Position numbers and translations under genes: made by a program. DNA of 57,056 bases from Trichinella spiralis. Its lineage: Eukaryota > Nematoda > Enoplea > Trichinellida > Trichinellidae. Under the pieces are notes generated by a model that saw nothing but the letters and a program-made list of their open reading frames with translations, searched no databases and was not told the DNA's origin. Shown one piece after another: positions 37,429 to 48,237 of the stretch. The stretch's first letter is position 1. Each line of letters starts with the position of its first letter. The DNA lies in assembly GCA_000181795.3 (NCBI GenBank), contig CM012955.1, positions 13,792,001 through 13,849,056 on the forward strand. The letters run 5' to 3'.

Positions 37429-40400
37429 ATGGACGTTCCAAGGCATTATCATTCTTTGGCAAGACGGCAAAGATTGGAAGAAAGTGCTTCGTCGATTTCT
37501 GCAGTATAAAAGATTGTTAATTTGATCCGGTCAATTGCACTCAACGATGTTTGTTTTTTTTTCAAGGATAGCGACACCGAAAATTGCTGTCCATCGAGTG
37601 GAAATTTTGACGAAACTGAAGGCGACAGAAATTCTCTGGAAGAAGTTGCACTGCAACGCGATGCGTATGCTTTTTATTCAATAATATTTTCAAATTAATA
37701 TTTTGCATGAAGATTGGGATTTTTTTCCAAAGGTGATATACTTGCTGCATTAAGATTGACTTTTTGGAATATTTTGTTTCACTGGTCAATTTGTGTTGCA
37801 TGCTCTTCGATTATCATGTGGCTTCGTGCAATCCACCGTTGCTGCACAGTGTTGCAATTTTCCAATCAGCAAACGCTGATTCATAAATTGAGTGGTTTTC
37901 GAATTTGAAAGAAAAATGCGGATGTTGTTTCATTTCCAAATGGAAATGAATGGTATTTAGTGAAAATTTCGTTTGAATCATTTGAATTTTCATCATCTTT
38001 TCATCGTGCTCAATTTGAATGTTTCAACATAAATATACGGCAGACAGCAAAAAAGAACGCTGTGCAGTTTATAATGTTGAAATTGTAAATGTTATGTAAA
38101 TGTTTTAGTTTATTTTATTCTTTTTTTTAAAAAAAATTTCATTCATCAGTTTGAAAAATGGTGTTTGAAGCGTATGCGGTTGATTCATGCGACTGAATTG
38201 GTGATGATGGGAATATTTAGTTTCGGTTTCTGCTTCTCAGAGCGTGCTTCTGTTTGTCAATATTTGACGTGAGCAAAAAATTTTCAATTTTCGATGAATC
38301 AGTTTTCAACTGCATATTTTTTCGCGTTGAATGGAGTGCGGAAGTTTCCCATTCGATTGCTCTGAATTGTGCACCAAAAGGTTGTTGTGCGTTGTTGAGT
38401 TGTGAAATGGCCAGGAGTGTCTCTTCCCATTCATTTATTGAGATGTTTTCAAATTTAAATGATTACACGTTGCAAAAGTAATATTAAATTTGTCCTTGTT
38501 TGTTTATTTTTTTTATCTCCCCATATTTTTTGTTGGAATTATTTATTGTCTTTGCTTTTTTTTATTTCTCCAGCAGAATTTCTGAAGAAGAAGAAATGCG
38601 ATTGCGTTTGCGGTTCTTTTTCATGAATCCGTTGCAAAAATGGTCGGTGCGGCATCGTTTGCCGTGGAAACTGTTGCTGCAATTTGTTAAAATCATTTTC
38701 GTCACACTTCAAGTATGTGTGTGGGAAATTTCTTTTTTTTTCACCTTCTCATTAGTGATCATTAATTTGCTTCTTGATCAACAGCTTGTTTGTTTCGGCG
38801 ATATGCGCATGGGTCATGTAAATTTTATGGAAGAATCGAAAACAAGTTTGAGGCATATATTTTTGCAAGACTGGGATGCGGAACGCGACGTCAAAGCGTA
38901 TCCACCAAACAGTGGACCGTACGCAATTTATTCAATGGAAGAATTTTATTCGCAGCTTACACACTCCGTGGTGCAGGTAATGGAAGGATTTTTTTGATTT
39001 GTTTTGTTTGGTTTGGTTTTTATTAAAAAAAATTTCTGTTTTCAGTATTATCGTTTGAATATGACTACGTTTGGCAATTACGAGTACAACAGTTCATTGG
39101 TTGGCAAATCGGCACATTATCCGCCGATGAATTTTTGCTTGTATCAGTATCGACGCAGTGATATTTATTTGCTCAACGTCAGCTACGTGTTCGATACGAC
39201 CGTTTTGAAAAGTGATTCACTTTAGCATTGATTGATTATTATTATTATTTATTGGTTTTATTTTTGAATTTTATTCCATATTGCAGATTGTGTTGTAATT
39301 GATTTGAAAAATGACGAATGGTTGCGTGATGATTTTTCCATTGAACCGTTGTTGCATTCGAAAAACATGTCCATCCAGCGTCGCAAGTTGGTCTTCTTTT
39401 CTCATTGTTCTGTTATTATCGAAATAAATATACTATACTTTTAAATATTAAAAAACAATTTTTTTATTCAAATTTTGTTCAGATTCTTAGCTGCGGAATT
39501 GTCATTCTATTTGAAAACGGTCTACATCCGAAGGGCGTCGGTCAGTGATCTGCCGGACTGTTTTCTTCTCAAACCGATCGTACGATTCGACAATGCAATG
39601 CACACTGGTCAAGTTGTGGTCAGCTTGGACGTCACGGCACAATATTTAAATTGCAAAGGAGAACTCTATGCTCAGGGTGTTATGATTTGCTTTGCATTTT
39701 TATTCGAGATGGAGAAATAATAATTCTTTTTTTTTTTCAGAAAGTGGAAGGTGGAAAAAAGTGTTCATGGGACTTTTGGATATTTTTGTGATGATTGTGT
39801 GCATTTTGTCACTGATACTCTGCATACGAGCTCTGCTTGGAGCTCATTTTTTGAGAAAAGTACACACACACACATAGAGGCGCGTGAGGGAATTGATGAT
39901 AATTAATGCTTTTTTTTGATATTCACAGGATACGATAGCTCTTTTTGAAAAACTCGGTTTGAGAATTACTGTCAACGATCAGTTGCAATTTTTAAATCTT
40001 TGGTACGTTCTGATTGTGGTCAACGACATTTGCATTGTATTCGGCACCGCGTTGAAGTTAATCTTGGAATACAGGGTAATTTCATCTCTTCCATTTTTTC
40101 TTCTTTAATATTTATCACTTTTCCAACTGTTTCGTTTCACTTCAGGTCTTCGACTCTTCATTGCTCACCGCTACTGGTATGCTTCTTGGCATTGGGACAC
40201 TTTTTGTCTGGGTTGGCGTTCTTCGCTATTTTGGTCTCTTTTCTCAATACAACGTGAGTAGTGGTGAACACGAGTGCATTTGTAGTTAATAATAATAATA
40301 ATATGATTCTTATTATTATTTCAGATATTGATACTTACGTTGAAACGATCAATTCCGAATGTTATGCGATTCATGCTTTGTGCCAGTTTTCTTTATTGTG

Positions 40401-40960
40401 GATTTCTATTCTGCGGTTGGATTGTGATTGGTCCCTATCATTTGAAGGTCATTTATTCAATAAATACATCTATTTATATATTCCCGTGTGATTATGAGTA
40501 AAATCAACTTCATTTCAGTTTCGTTCTTTGGCCATAACTTCATCGTGTCTTTTTTCATTGATAAACGGTGATGATTTGTTCGCTACGTTTACAACTACAT
40601 CCGATCAAAATCAAACCGTCTTCTGGTTCGTCGTCATCTACATCTACGTTTTCATATCTCTGTTTACATACGTCATTTTGTCGTTGATCATATCGATAAT
40701 TATGGATGCGTATGAAGTTGTAAAAGTGAGTAGTAATAAAAAGGGGAATTTCATATCCATTTCGAATCACACAGTAGTAGTATTTTGTATTTTTCGATCA
40801 GGATCGATATTTGTTCAAAGAAGAACCGTCGAATTTGATTCGTTTCATCAACCAGTGCACCGACACGCCCAACACTGGCAGATATCCGAGAACAGATTCG
40901 GCGGTTTTTTTGCGCTGTTGTCGAAATATTCGAAAATTGTGGACCGGAAGTGGCCGTTGA
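37429..40960 (+). CDS. cup-5: Mucolipin / TRPML lysosomal cation channel, CUP-5-like
   Basis: TRPML channels release calcium and other cations from late endosomes and lysosomes and are needed for lysosome biogenesis. Thirteen exons (37429-37503, 37567-37664, 38574-38712, 38785-38976, 39046-39211, 39287-39386, 39483-39676, 39741-39859, 39929-40075, 40146-40253, 40325-40447, 40519-40725, 40802-40960) give 608 aa, close to the usual 580-610. Family marks: EEEMRLRLRFFFMNP before TM1, a large luminal loop after TM1 with N-glycosylation sites (NMT, NVS), and a pore helix and filter FRSLAITSSCLFSLINGDDLF with N503-G-D-D506, the mucolipin selectivity filter. A vicinal CC near the C terminus (LRCCRN) recalls the palmitoylated cysteines of mammalian TRPML1. 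The acidic N terminus is split by a short intron with an AAG acceptor, then a 909-base intron. Confidence 0.93.
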
Positions 40961-41987
40961 AAATGTCTGACCAGGTGATGAAGCGTCGTCTGCATTTTTT
41001 TTTTAAAAATTATCCTATTCGCCCCAAATTTCCGAAGCCGATTGATTCGTTTGATTCGATCGCCAATTTTACATTTTCTCTGTTCTGTATGTCTGCAATT
41101 CACGTTTCTTTTTGTTCAATGATTTCAAAAAAAACCGAACAAATGAACGAATACTTTTCTTGTTGTATAGTGATTGTTAGATTTGTTTAAAAGTATAAAT
41201 TTTATAATTTAAAATCTTTTTCTTGTAGTTTCGTTTTTTTTTCTTTTCTCCACACATTTGGCAAGTGTTAATTGAAAGAAAAAATAAGACTGATCGTTGT
41301 TATTTGGTTTTTTTTTGTTTTACATGCGGATGCGGGGACGTGGGCCTTCTGGTCGGTTTGCATCTGCTGATGATATTCTTCTACCAGCAGGGTGATGTTT
41401 ATTGTCTAGTGTAGTCAGTTTGTGGGCTTGTGGTTAGTTAATTGAGATTGTCAGCGCTTGATTTAGTGCAGGAAGTACGCAGCGCGAGTGACCACCTGCG
41501 GTGGCCAACTCTGCACCTACCATTCCATTATTCAATTGAAGAGGAAGAGGTCGGGTCATTGAGGGTCGGTTTTTTCTCTTTCTGTATATGTGTATTTTTT
41601 TTTCATTTTTCATACATTATTACCCTGACCCTCATTATTATTATTATTATTATGTGTCGTCAACATCGACCGTTGTTCGGGTCGTCGAATTTGGCTGTCG
41701 GAAGCAGCCTGTGTGATTACCGGCTTCCGTCTTGCTTCTCTTCAAACCAACCGAAAGTTGACCCTGCTTGTTGTAATTGGTGTCGCCACTGTCCGGCTGT
41801 TAAACGTGCCGCTGACGAGATGTCCATTCCATTCATTCTGTCCAATCAACTGTCGTCCTCTCAGTGCGAGGTGTTGCTGCTGCTGCCGCTATTAGACCAC
41901 TACTACCATAGCTGCTGCTGCTGCTGCTACTGCCGTTACTGCTGCCACCTCCACTGATTACTTTCGACCATTGAATTTTCGACGACA
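40961..41987. other. Mucolipin 3' UTR and upstream region of the inscuteable gene
   Basis: The first part is T-rich, with no canonical AATAAA close to the mucolipin stop (only AATAAG near 41283). A GC-richer stretch follows, with CCACCTGCGGTGG at about 41490-41502 (a palindrome containing an E-box CACCTG), (ATT)n at about 41635-41652 and a (GCT)n-like tract at about 41911-41926. An open frame at 41442-41957 passes through here but has low-complexity composition and no acceptable junction to the next exon, so I treat it as leader or promoter. Confidence 0.45.
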
Positions 41988-44706
41988 ATGGGTGTGAGCC
42001 AGAGCACCGATCGACAACCTGTGCGTTCGATGTTCGATTCCACCAATGCGTCACTGTTGGAATGGTTGGGGACGGTTCGCCTTGGACAAGACTGGGAATG
42101 CTCGGCAATCATGGTCGCCAAAACTATCCCCTTGGATATGGAGAACCGCGGCACTGGTCGAAAAAACAACGGCGACAATTTGGTCGATGATCACACAGTG
42201 TACGCGACGTTGAAAACTGCCGACCTAACCCATCCGACCGTCTCTGATTCACTGTCGTTCGACAGCGCCTGTGGAAGCATGCCTTCCGACGCCACACCGT
42301 CGTCCACTGGTTCTCGTTGGGATCCTCTTTTGATGCGAGACGACTTTTCCGATTCGGACCAACTGTCGCCTACTTATGAATCTTTGAAAGGTATGAAGTG
42401 TTTTTATTCTATTGAAAATTTCACAACTGCTGGCTGCACTCGGCCATGTTCAAATGAGCGTAATTATGCCGTTTGCTATTGATGCCCAATTGCCAAAGTA
42501 TACTCTCAAATTTGCATGAGTGATGCATTTTTTTTTCGTTCGTCGTCGTTGTTGGTACCGTGCTCAGATGTATCAAGCTATTATCATAGCGTTTTATATT
42601 GGTAAATGGGAAAAGTGGTTTTCAATTCCGGGCAAATTTCTGCAACTGTTTTTGTTATTCTATTTGGTCTGTTCCCAATGGTCCTTTGCATTGTCGGGTC
42701 AAGTGGGACTTGTCTGTTTACGAGCCGCGATTCCGAGTCTGCACAGTATCAAGTCAAGCTTCACAAAGAGGCTGCCAAGTGGCTCCGTGTAGCCAATATT
42801 GACACTGGGAAGTGAGCATTCTCAGGCTTGAATTCCACTTCCGCGAGTGGGTATAAGGGCCAGTGACCGATCGAGAGCCTGCAAAGTCAGACCATGGAAA
42901 CGACCTTGTCCGTTCCCGAAAACATTCCCACGCTAGAGGAATTTTTTTTATTCTTGTTAAATTTAAAACTTATTTGTTTGTTTGTTTGTTTATTTGTTTT
43001 CTGAGAAAGCATTTCCCACTGTTGCATCGTTGCACATCAGCAGCAAGCAAATTTGCCCCCCCCCCTTTTACACACACACACACACACACATTCATGGTCT
43101 TTTTTGACAATTGTGAAATTTAAAAAGAAAAAACATTAATTTTAGATTATTTCGACTGTGTACTGGACATGTGCGTGGAAACTGATTTTGCTGCTTCCAA
43201 AGTGATTTCACACGACGATCAAAGCGACGCTGCAAATTTAACATTGCAAATTTGCACTTCTCGTTTGCGATCCCTAGTTACTAAGCTAATTTCTGTAATT
43301 CCAATTGTCACTTGCCTTTTCCACTTGCCACTCTACTTCATTTGTTGTTGTTGGTGGTAATTTTAGGATACGAGCAATTGTTTGCCATTCGTCGAAACAA
43401 CAAGTGCCCATGCTCATGCAGTGACGCTTACTTCAGCCATATACGACCGCTTCTCAAAAGTATCCCAACTGGATCATCATCGATTATGCCACATTTTTTT
43501 ATATGCATAGGTTTTTTTAGGCAATTGTCGATTTCTGGATAATTGCCAGCAAGCAGAAACGTTTCGATCGAATTTTGCTCTGTGACAGTTTGAGTCATTT
43601 TTTGAAACTTGTAAACGGTGGCAGTCGTCCATGTTTGTTAGCTGTTCGACACGGTGCCGTGGCGGCACTTTTCAAAATTCTCCAAAATTGCCGACTTGAA
43701 CCCGAAGCGAAACTAGGCTTGCAATGCTTGTACGCACTTTCACAAGTTCAATCCAGCCAACCGCAGTTGAATTCGGTAAGCAGACGAAAAATGTTAAGCA
43801 AAATCAATTATCCCACATTTAAGATTAATGGCATGGAGGTGATATTGAAATTGGTCGTCAGTGGACCTGCGAAAGTTGCACGCGAAGCAGCTCGTCTGTT
43901 GGGCGTGGTCGCCTGTCCCAGTCACAGTGTTTGGCTTTATTCGATGCCGTGCAATTTGCTATTTCAACGTTTGCTCGGTATGAATTGTTGTTCGATCGTC
44001 TGCAAACTTGGAAATGTCGAAATGCAACTGCTGTTCTGTTGTATAAATTTCATTTGCAGATTTATGCGATCACACGTTGAATCCCACTTCACTTTTGCAC
44101 TACATCTCGGCTTTGGCCAATTTGACCGTCCATTACAAATCAACCTGCGATACATTGTACGAATTGAACGCTGTTCAACGTATAATAAAGCTCTACAATT
44201 GGGGACTGTGTGACAGTACAGCAATTCAATATCAAGTATGGAACAGCAGTTGCATCACAATTGCGAACTAAATAAATAAATATATGTACAATAATTTGCT
44301 ACTATTCATTTAGATTTTGTCAATTTTTGCTAATATGGCCATTTCGGGTCATTGTCAGGTGCTAATTGTTCAAGGGGCGGTGAATTTTCTATTGCAAATG
44401 CTGCTGCTGAGACCGGTCGACGATCGTTCCGTATGCACAGAAATTCGCTACAAAGCTGCTTTGTGCTTGAAAAACATCGCCACCAGTTCTGAAGGTTTAA
44501 AAGCCATATTTTCTGCGAATGGTAAATTTGAAAAGAAAAAAAAACAACAAACAATAACAAGTATGTGTGTAAAATTAAATAATTTAGGACTACGTGCTGT
44601 TAGTACATTTTTAAAATTGTCCACGACCAAAGGTCCAGAACGTTTCGTTTGCAGACAATTGTTGGAACAGATGACCGAAAGTATAAGCAAAGAAAGCGTC
44701 TGTTAG
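41988..44706 (+). CDS. insc: Inscuteable homologue (LGN/Pins-binding adaptor with armadillo repeats)
   Basis: Inscuteable links the Par-3 complex to LGN/Pins to orient mitotic spindles. Eight exons (41988-42390, 43146-43294, 43367-43459, 43521-43775, 43824-43977, 44060-44235, 44314-44521, 44588-44706) give 518 aa in one frame; human INSC is of similar length. Residues about 22-52 (LLEWLGTVRLGQDWECSAIM then VAKTIPLDMENRG) match the LGN-binding peptide of INSC, which I recall as SVQRWMEDLKLMTECECMCV followed by LQAKPIS. A polar Ser/Asp-rich linker follows, then helical armadillo repeats from about residue 180 (GAVAALFKIL, ALANLTVHYKSTC, LSIFANMAISGHC, KAALCLKNIATSS). The C terminus KESVC resembles the ESFV PDZ ligand that ends vertebrate INSC. 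ATG 41988 is the first in frame after in-frame stops. The family call rests on recalled INSC sequence and needs a profile search. Confidence 0.8.
42391..43145 (+). other. Inscuteable intron 1 with coding-like, GC-richer pieces
   Basis: Direct splicing of 42390 to 43146 is in frame (ESLK then DYFDCVLD), so I treat all of this as intron. Inside, 42530-42950 is GC-richer than other introns here. It has possible short exons, for example 42570-42602 and 42747-42785, bounded by AG and GT. An optional exon or an overlapping transcript is possible. A C10 run with (CA)n lies at 43056-43090, and (TTTG)n at about 42974-42990. Confidence 0.45.
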
Positions 44707-45108
44707 TTGTCTCATTTTTTGGTATGCTTGTTTGCTTATTGGAAATTTATTTGATTTTTTTGATAATGAGCAAACAATTCAAGGATTACGAACGAGCAGG
44801 TACAATGTATGGAATTTCGAATTGTGTCGTCGTTGCTTGTGCACAAATTATTTATTCAACTCTTTTCAATTTTTGCAAGTTCTGTTATTCTGTTGCTTCA
44901 GTTGTATTTAATATAAAATTAAAGGATAATTTCCTTTTTCTTGCACATTCATACGACATATTGTTTGCTAGTTTCCCATGTTAAATATGATTGAAGTGAA
45001 GAAATAATTGACAACCTGTGAGAGAATGTGACTTTTAATTGACATTTAAAGCCAGTTTGCATCTGGTTTTACTGCAAAGTATATACTGTAATTGACAAAG
45101 ACCAGTAC

Positions 45109-45114
45109 AATAAA
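45109..45114 (+). terminator. insc: Poly(A) signal of inscuteable gene
   Basis: AATAAA about 400 bases after the TAG at 44704-44706. It is the first canonical signal found downstream of the stop. Confidence 0.4.
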
Positions 45115-45473
45115 TGAAGGTTTGAAATTGGACGTGTATTTCAAATTTGATTGTCAATTTTCGTCTACTTTTTCCCACTACAAGCCAACAAAGAATGGTA
45201 TTATAAAATATTTTGAATAATTTATCAGTGATTTTTTATTTGTATTTTTTTTTTGGGGGGGGGTAACAATGCCGATCTAAAATATTGCACATCTTGCATG
45301 TTGTTGTTGATGTTGTTGTTATTTTAAACGGTTGTTCGATCGACTGCGTAATTTGTTGATGAAATTTGAAAATGTTTCTTTTTCCAATTATTTGTTCGTT
45401 TCCTCTTTTACAAAAGTAAAGAAAAGCAGGTACAGTTTTGAAAAGTGATTTGCAAGTTCTGTTGGTAGAATGA

Positions 45474-45740
45474 ATGAATTTGGCAATGGGTTTGCTGGTT
45501 TTGAAATTGTTCGTGTCATCGTTGGGTGCAGTTGCAATGGACCGTCGCCAAGTATGTTTCGCTTTTCGCCCGACAAGTGTATTCATTGGTAATAATTATT
45601 CGCCTGATCGATGCCAGTTGTCTCAAATTGAACTGCAACCGACTGACGTCATTTGCTTTTTACAGCAGGAGAGGCGAGGCATGCTTCACGTGCGAACGAT
45701 GGGCGCGTTCGCAATTGCGAATTGCAAATTAAGCATTAAA
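45474..45740 (+). other. Possible small secreted-protein gene (unsupported beyond signal peptide)
   Basis: ATG 45474 opens 26 codons that read as a signal peptide (MNLAMGLLVLKLFVSSLGAV, then AMDRRQ) and stop exactly at a GTATGT donor (45552). A 65-base intron-like stretch ends in GATGCCAG, after which LSQIELQPTDVICFLQQERR is open; a second possible acceptor (TTTTTACAG) lies about 45 bases further on. The GC content here exceeds the flanks. All three frames are open over the last part, so the reading cannot be fixed, and no family is recognised. Confidence 0.25.
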
Positions 45741-46987
45741 GTTTGCTTTAATTTTTTTTTCTTTTATGCAAAGCTTCTCCTGAGAGACAATTCTTACCAT
45801 TACCGTTAGTTTATTTGGAATGCGTTTTTGAGCAGACGAAATTAAACAAATTTAAAAAATGTAATTTTAATTCTAATTTTAATAGGTTTTTTCTATTAAT
45901 AGTTCGAAAAATGCACATTATATGTGAAATAAGTTGTTGTCGCTTGACAATGATTGTTCAATACTTTTGTTTCAAGTCATCGCAATTTTCACAACAAAAA
46001 TGCTGCTATTTTTCTTGTTGTCGAAAAATAAACGTTTAATGTCATTGATTTAAATTTCATCCCTCTTTCTTTTTTGACGTGTGCTTATTTATCTTTTTAA
46101 TTTTGCAATCGACAACACGTGCCTCGCTTGGTTGCGTTGAAATATTTTTGGAAGCAAAATGGAAGTAATAAAAATAAATTCGCGTCATTTTCGAAGAATT
46201 TTTCAAACGAAACGTCGACTACGTTCGAAAATTCCAAGTGGAAATAAATATTTTTCATCCGCATATCTCTTCCAGATGCGCACGTTGTTGACCAACAACA
46301 TACGACACCAGCTGCTTTGTTTCGTCGTCACATTCACATTCACTTAGCGAGGATGTTTTTTGGGGGAAAATTTTCCAAAACAGAAAACAATCTTTTTCTA
46401 CTTATATATCAATTGTAAAAATTTACGAAAATTTAAATAATTTCCATTTTGCTGTGTTATAAAAAAGTTTTCTTTCTTTTTCCCTATTGAACAACAACAT
46501 TTCTATACCGTACAGTTGGGATTGCTGTTGAAATGCAAACTTTTATTAAATTCCAGCATATAGAACGCTTATCAAAAGTTGGATTCGATTGATGTTTCAA
46601 AATTCCATTTGCCAACTTGATTTGAGCTTTTTCCAAAGTTGTTATTATTGGAATTTACCAAGAAAAAGAAATTAATCAAAATTTCCACCATGTACTTTAT
46701 TATTCATTGCGAACAAACATCATTACTGTACTACTATCATATCATAAATGGTATGCAAAAATTTTCATTTCACGTCAGTGGAAGTTTCTGTTGAAATTTT
46801 ACTACTGAAAAGTTGAATGAACAACAACAACAGCTTCGAAAATGGGATTTGAAAAATCAGTTTACAATTTTTCGCATAACACTACAAGCCGGCCGGCTAC
46901 ATGGTCTGTCAGAGTTGTTTTCAATTTGGGTCAACGGCGGTAAGTGATTTCGACAACTTTCTCCTCCCACCTTTTTCCTATTTGTTT

Positions 46988-46993
46988 TTTATT
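46988..46993 (-). terminator. Poly(A) signal of the MIG-18-like gene
   Basis: TTTATT on the plus strand is AATAAA on the minus strand, about 145 bases downstream of the minus-strand stop at 47137. The sequence returns to AT-rich here. Confidence 0.45.
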
Positions 46994-47136
46994 GCCACAC
47001 AGAGAGAAAAAAATAATAATAAAAGCTGATAATTAGCGAATCGGGAATATAGAAAAAACAAAAAAAAAATAGGCTGGTGTTCAGGTTGGTTCATCTAGTT
47101 TAAAAAAGATGAAGAAAAATCTGCTACTGGGGTCTT

Positions 47137-48237
47137 TCAACAGAATGTCAGTCCGAGCGCGCGTACGGCCTGTTCGTTCTGCTCTTGGGTTCCGTTGGCG
47201 ATGAGGCGCACCTCGACCACACCGTCGGCACGACGGTGGCAGGCGAGCAGGCCGGATCCGGTCGTCCTGGCGCAGCCGGCGTCGACGAACTCCTGGCCCC
47301 GGCTGGTGTCGAAAGCGCACTGGACCACTTGCTTCTGTATCTGGTCACCCCGGCTGGTGCATTGGACGACAAATTTGAACTGGGGCTGCGAGCCAGCTTC
47401 GAGCCAGCGGGCGCCGGGCGGATGTTCGACGTGGTGACCGGTCGGGTCGACCGTGGCGCAGCCGACGATCGCGTGCGAGACCGACGTCCGGCCGTTCGAG
47501 TCGGCCAGACGTCGACACTGGAACACGAAGCCGTCGCGGTAGTATTTTTCGGCGTGGTGGAGGCGCCGGCCGCCGTCGGCAACGCAGCCTTTCAGTTCGG
47601 TGCGCACCGAGCCGTCCGCTTCGGCCGAACAGGCGTACCAGAAGTCGCCGACGGTAAAGGCTCCGCCGACCGGCACCGTCGACCCGTCGGCCGAGTTGAC
47701 GCACGACTCGCCGACCGCCGTCACCGCATCGCCCCGTCTGGTGCAGCGGAAGACGAACGAACCGCGCCGGAACGGCGAGCCTACCGGCAGCCGGTTGCCG
47801 GCATCGTCCACGCAGCCGCGCACTTCCAACGACAGACTGTTGTCGCGTTCGACGCACGCGTACCAGAAGTGAGCCGACGCCGCCGTCGCGCCGGGTTCCA
47901 TCCTCTGGCCGTCGGAGCTGATGCAGGCGCTGGGCGCCAGTTCGACGCTTTTGCCGTCGGCGGCGATCGAGCACCGCAGCTCGTAGCCGCCTTGGCTGGT
48001 CGTCTGGCCGACGGCGATCCGGCGGTTACCGCCGTCGCCGACCGCGCATGCGACCGGCACTCGTTGGCCCGCTCGGCACCGGTACCAGACGAAGCCGACC
48101 CTGCTCTCTTCGCCTTCGTTTCTGCAGTCGGGCGTGGTTGTCGCCGAGACGGTCCAATCGACCATGCCGACCATAAGCAGCAGCAGCAGCAGCAGCCGTG
48201 GCATCGGTGGCGGCAACAGTTCCCGTCGGCGCGGCAT
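47137..48237 (-). CDS. Secreted cysteine-repeat protein, MIG-18-like fibronectin type I-like modules; GC-rich single-exon gene
   Basis: 366 aa in one uninterrupted frame. The leader has a seven-leucine core encoded by a CTG run (MPRLLLLLLLMVGMVDWTVS); the first Met or Met12 could be the start. The rest is about seven modules of 45-60 residues with the pattern GCV-D-G-x-R-PVG-x-F-x-GxFWYxC (for example FWYACVERDNSLSLEVRGCV, FVFRCTRRGDAVTAVGESCV, FWYACSAEADGSVRTELKGC). This resembles the repeated module of nematode MIG-18-type secreted proteins, which act in the extracellular matrix during gonad cell migration; that assignment is from memory of the pattern. No transmembrane segment follows the leader. 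Composition is unlike everything around it: the 60 bases from 47221 contain 46 G/C, against 15 in the 60 from 48781, and third codon positions are mostly G or C. No introns are seen, although all neighbouring genes are intron-rich. Confidence 0.8.
   Translation of the reverse strand: MPRRRELLPPPMPRLLLLLLLMVGMVDWTVSATTTPDCRNEGEESRVGFVWYRCRAGQRVPVACAVGDGGNRRIAVGQTTSQGGYELRCSIAADGKSVELAPSACISSDGQRMEPGATAASAHFWYACVERDNSLSLEVRGCVDDAGNRLPVGSPFRRGSFVFRCTRRGDAVTAVGESCVNSADGSTVPVGGAFTVGDFWYACSAEADGSVRTELKGCVADGGRRLHHAEKYYRDGFVFQCRRLADSNGRTSVSHAIVGCATVDPTGHHVEHPPGARWLEAGSQPQFKFVVQCTSRGDQIQKQVVQCAFDTSRGQEFVDAGCARTTGSGLLACHRRADGVVEVRLIANGTQEQNEQAVRALGLTFC

Larger units (their letters stand above)
44707..47136. 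other. Intergenic region between the inscuteable and MIG-18-like genes
   Basis: Mostly AT-rich. It holds a T-run/G-run (TTTTTTTTGGGGGGGGG) at about 45246-45262, a possible small secreted-protein start at 45474 (listed separately), and a 12-bp GC-only-core palindrome AGCCGGCCGGCT at 46887-46898. An ATG frame at 46902 (MVCQSCFQFGSTA) runs into a GGTAAGTG donor-like site, but no partner exon is evident. Confidence 0.45.

Noticed and set aside
41442-41957. 171-codon plus-strand frame upstream of the inscuteable start.
   Set aside because: Low-complexity composition (runs of Cys and Ile from GCT and ATT repeats) and no in-frame junction with the exon at 41988. It is treated as leader or promoter.
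43056-43090. C10 run plus (CA)n as a functional element.
   Set aside because: Ordinary simple repeats inside an intron, with nothing nearby suggesting a function.
33807-44706. Receptor, mucolipin and inscuteable genes as one operon.
   Set aside because: Gaps of about 0.87 and 1.0 kb are long for nematode operons, no spliced-leader signal can be assigned, and the functions are unrelated.
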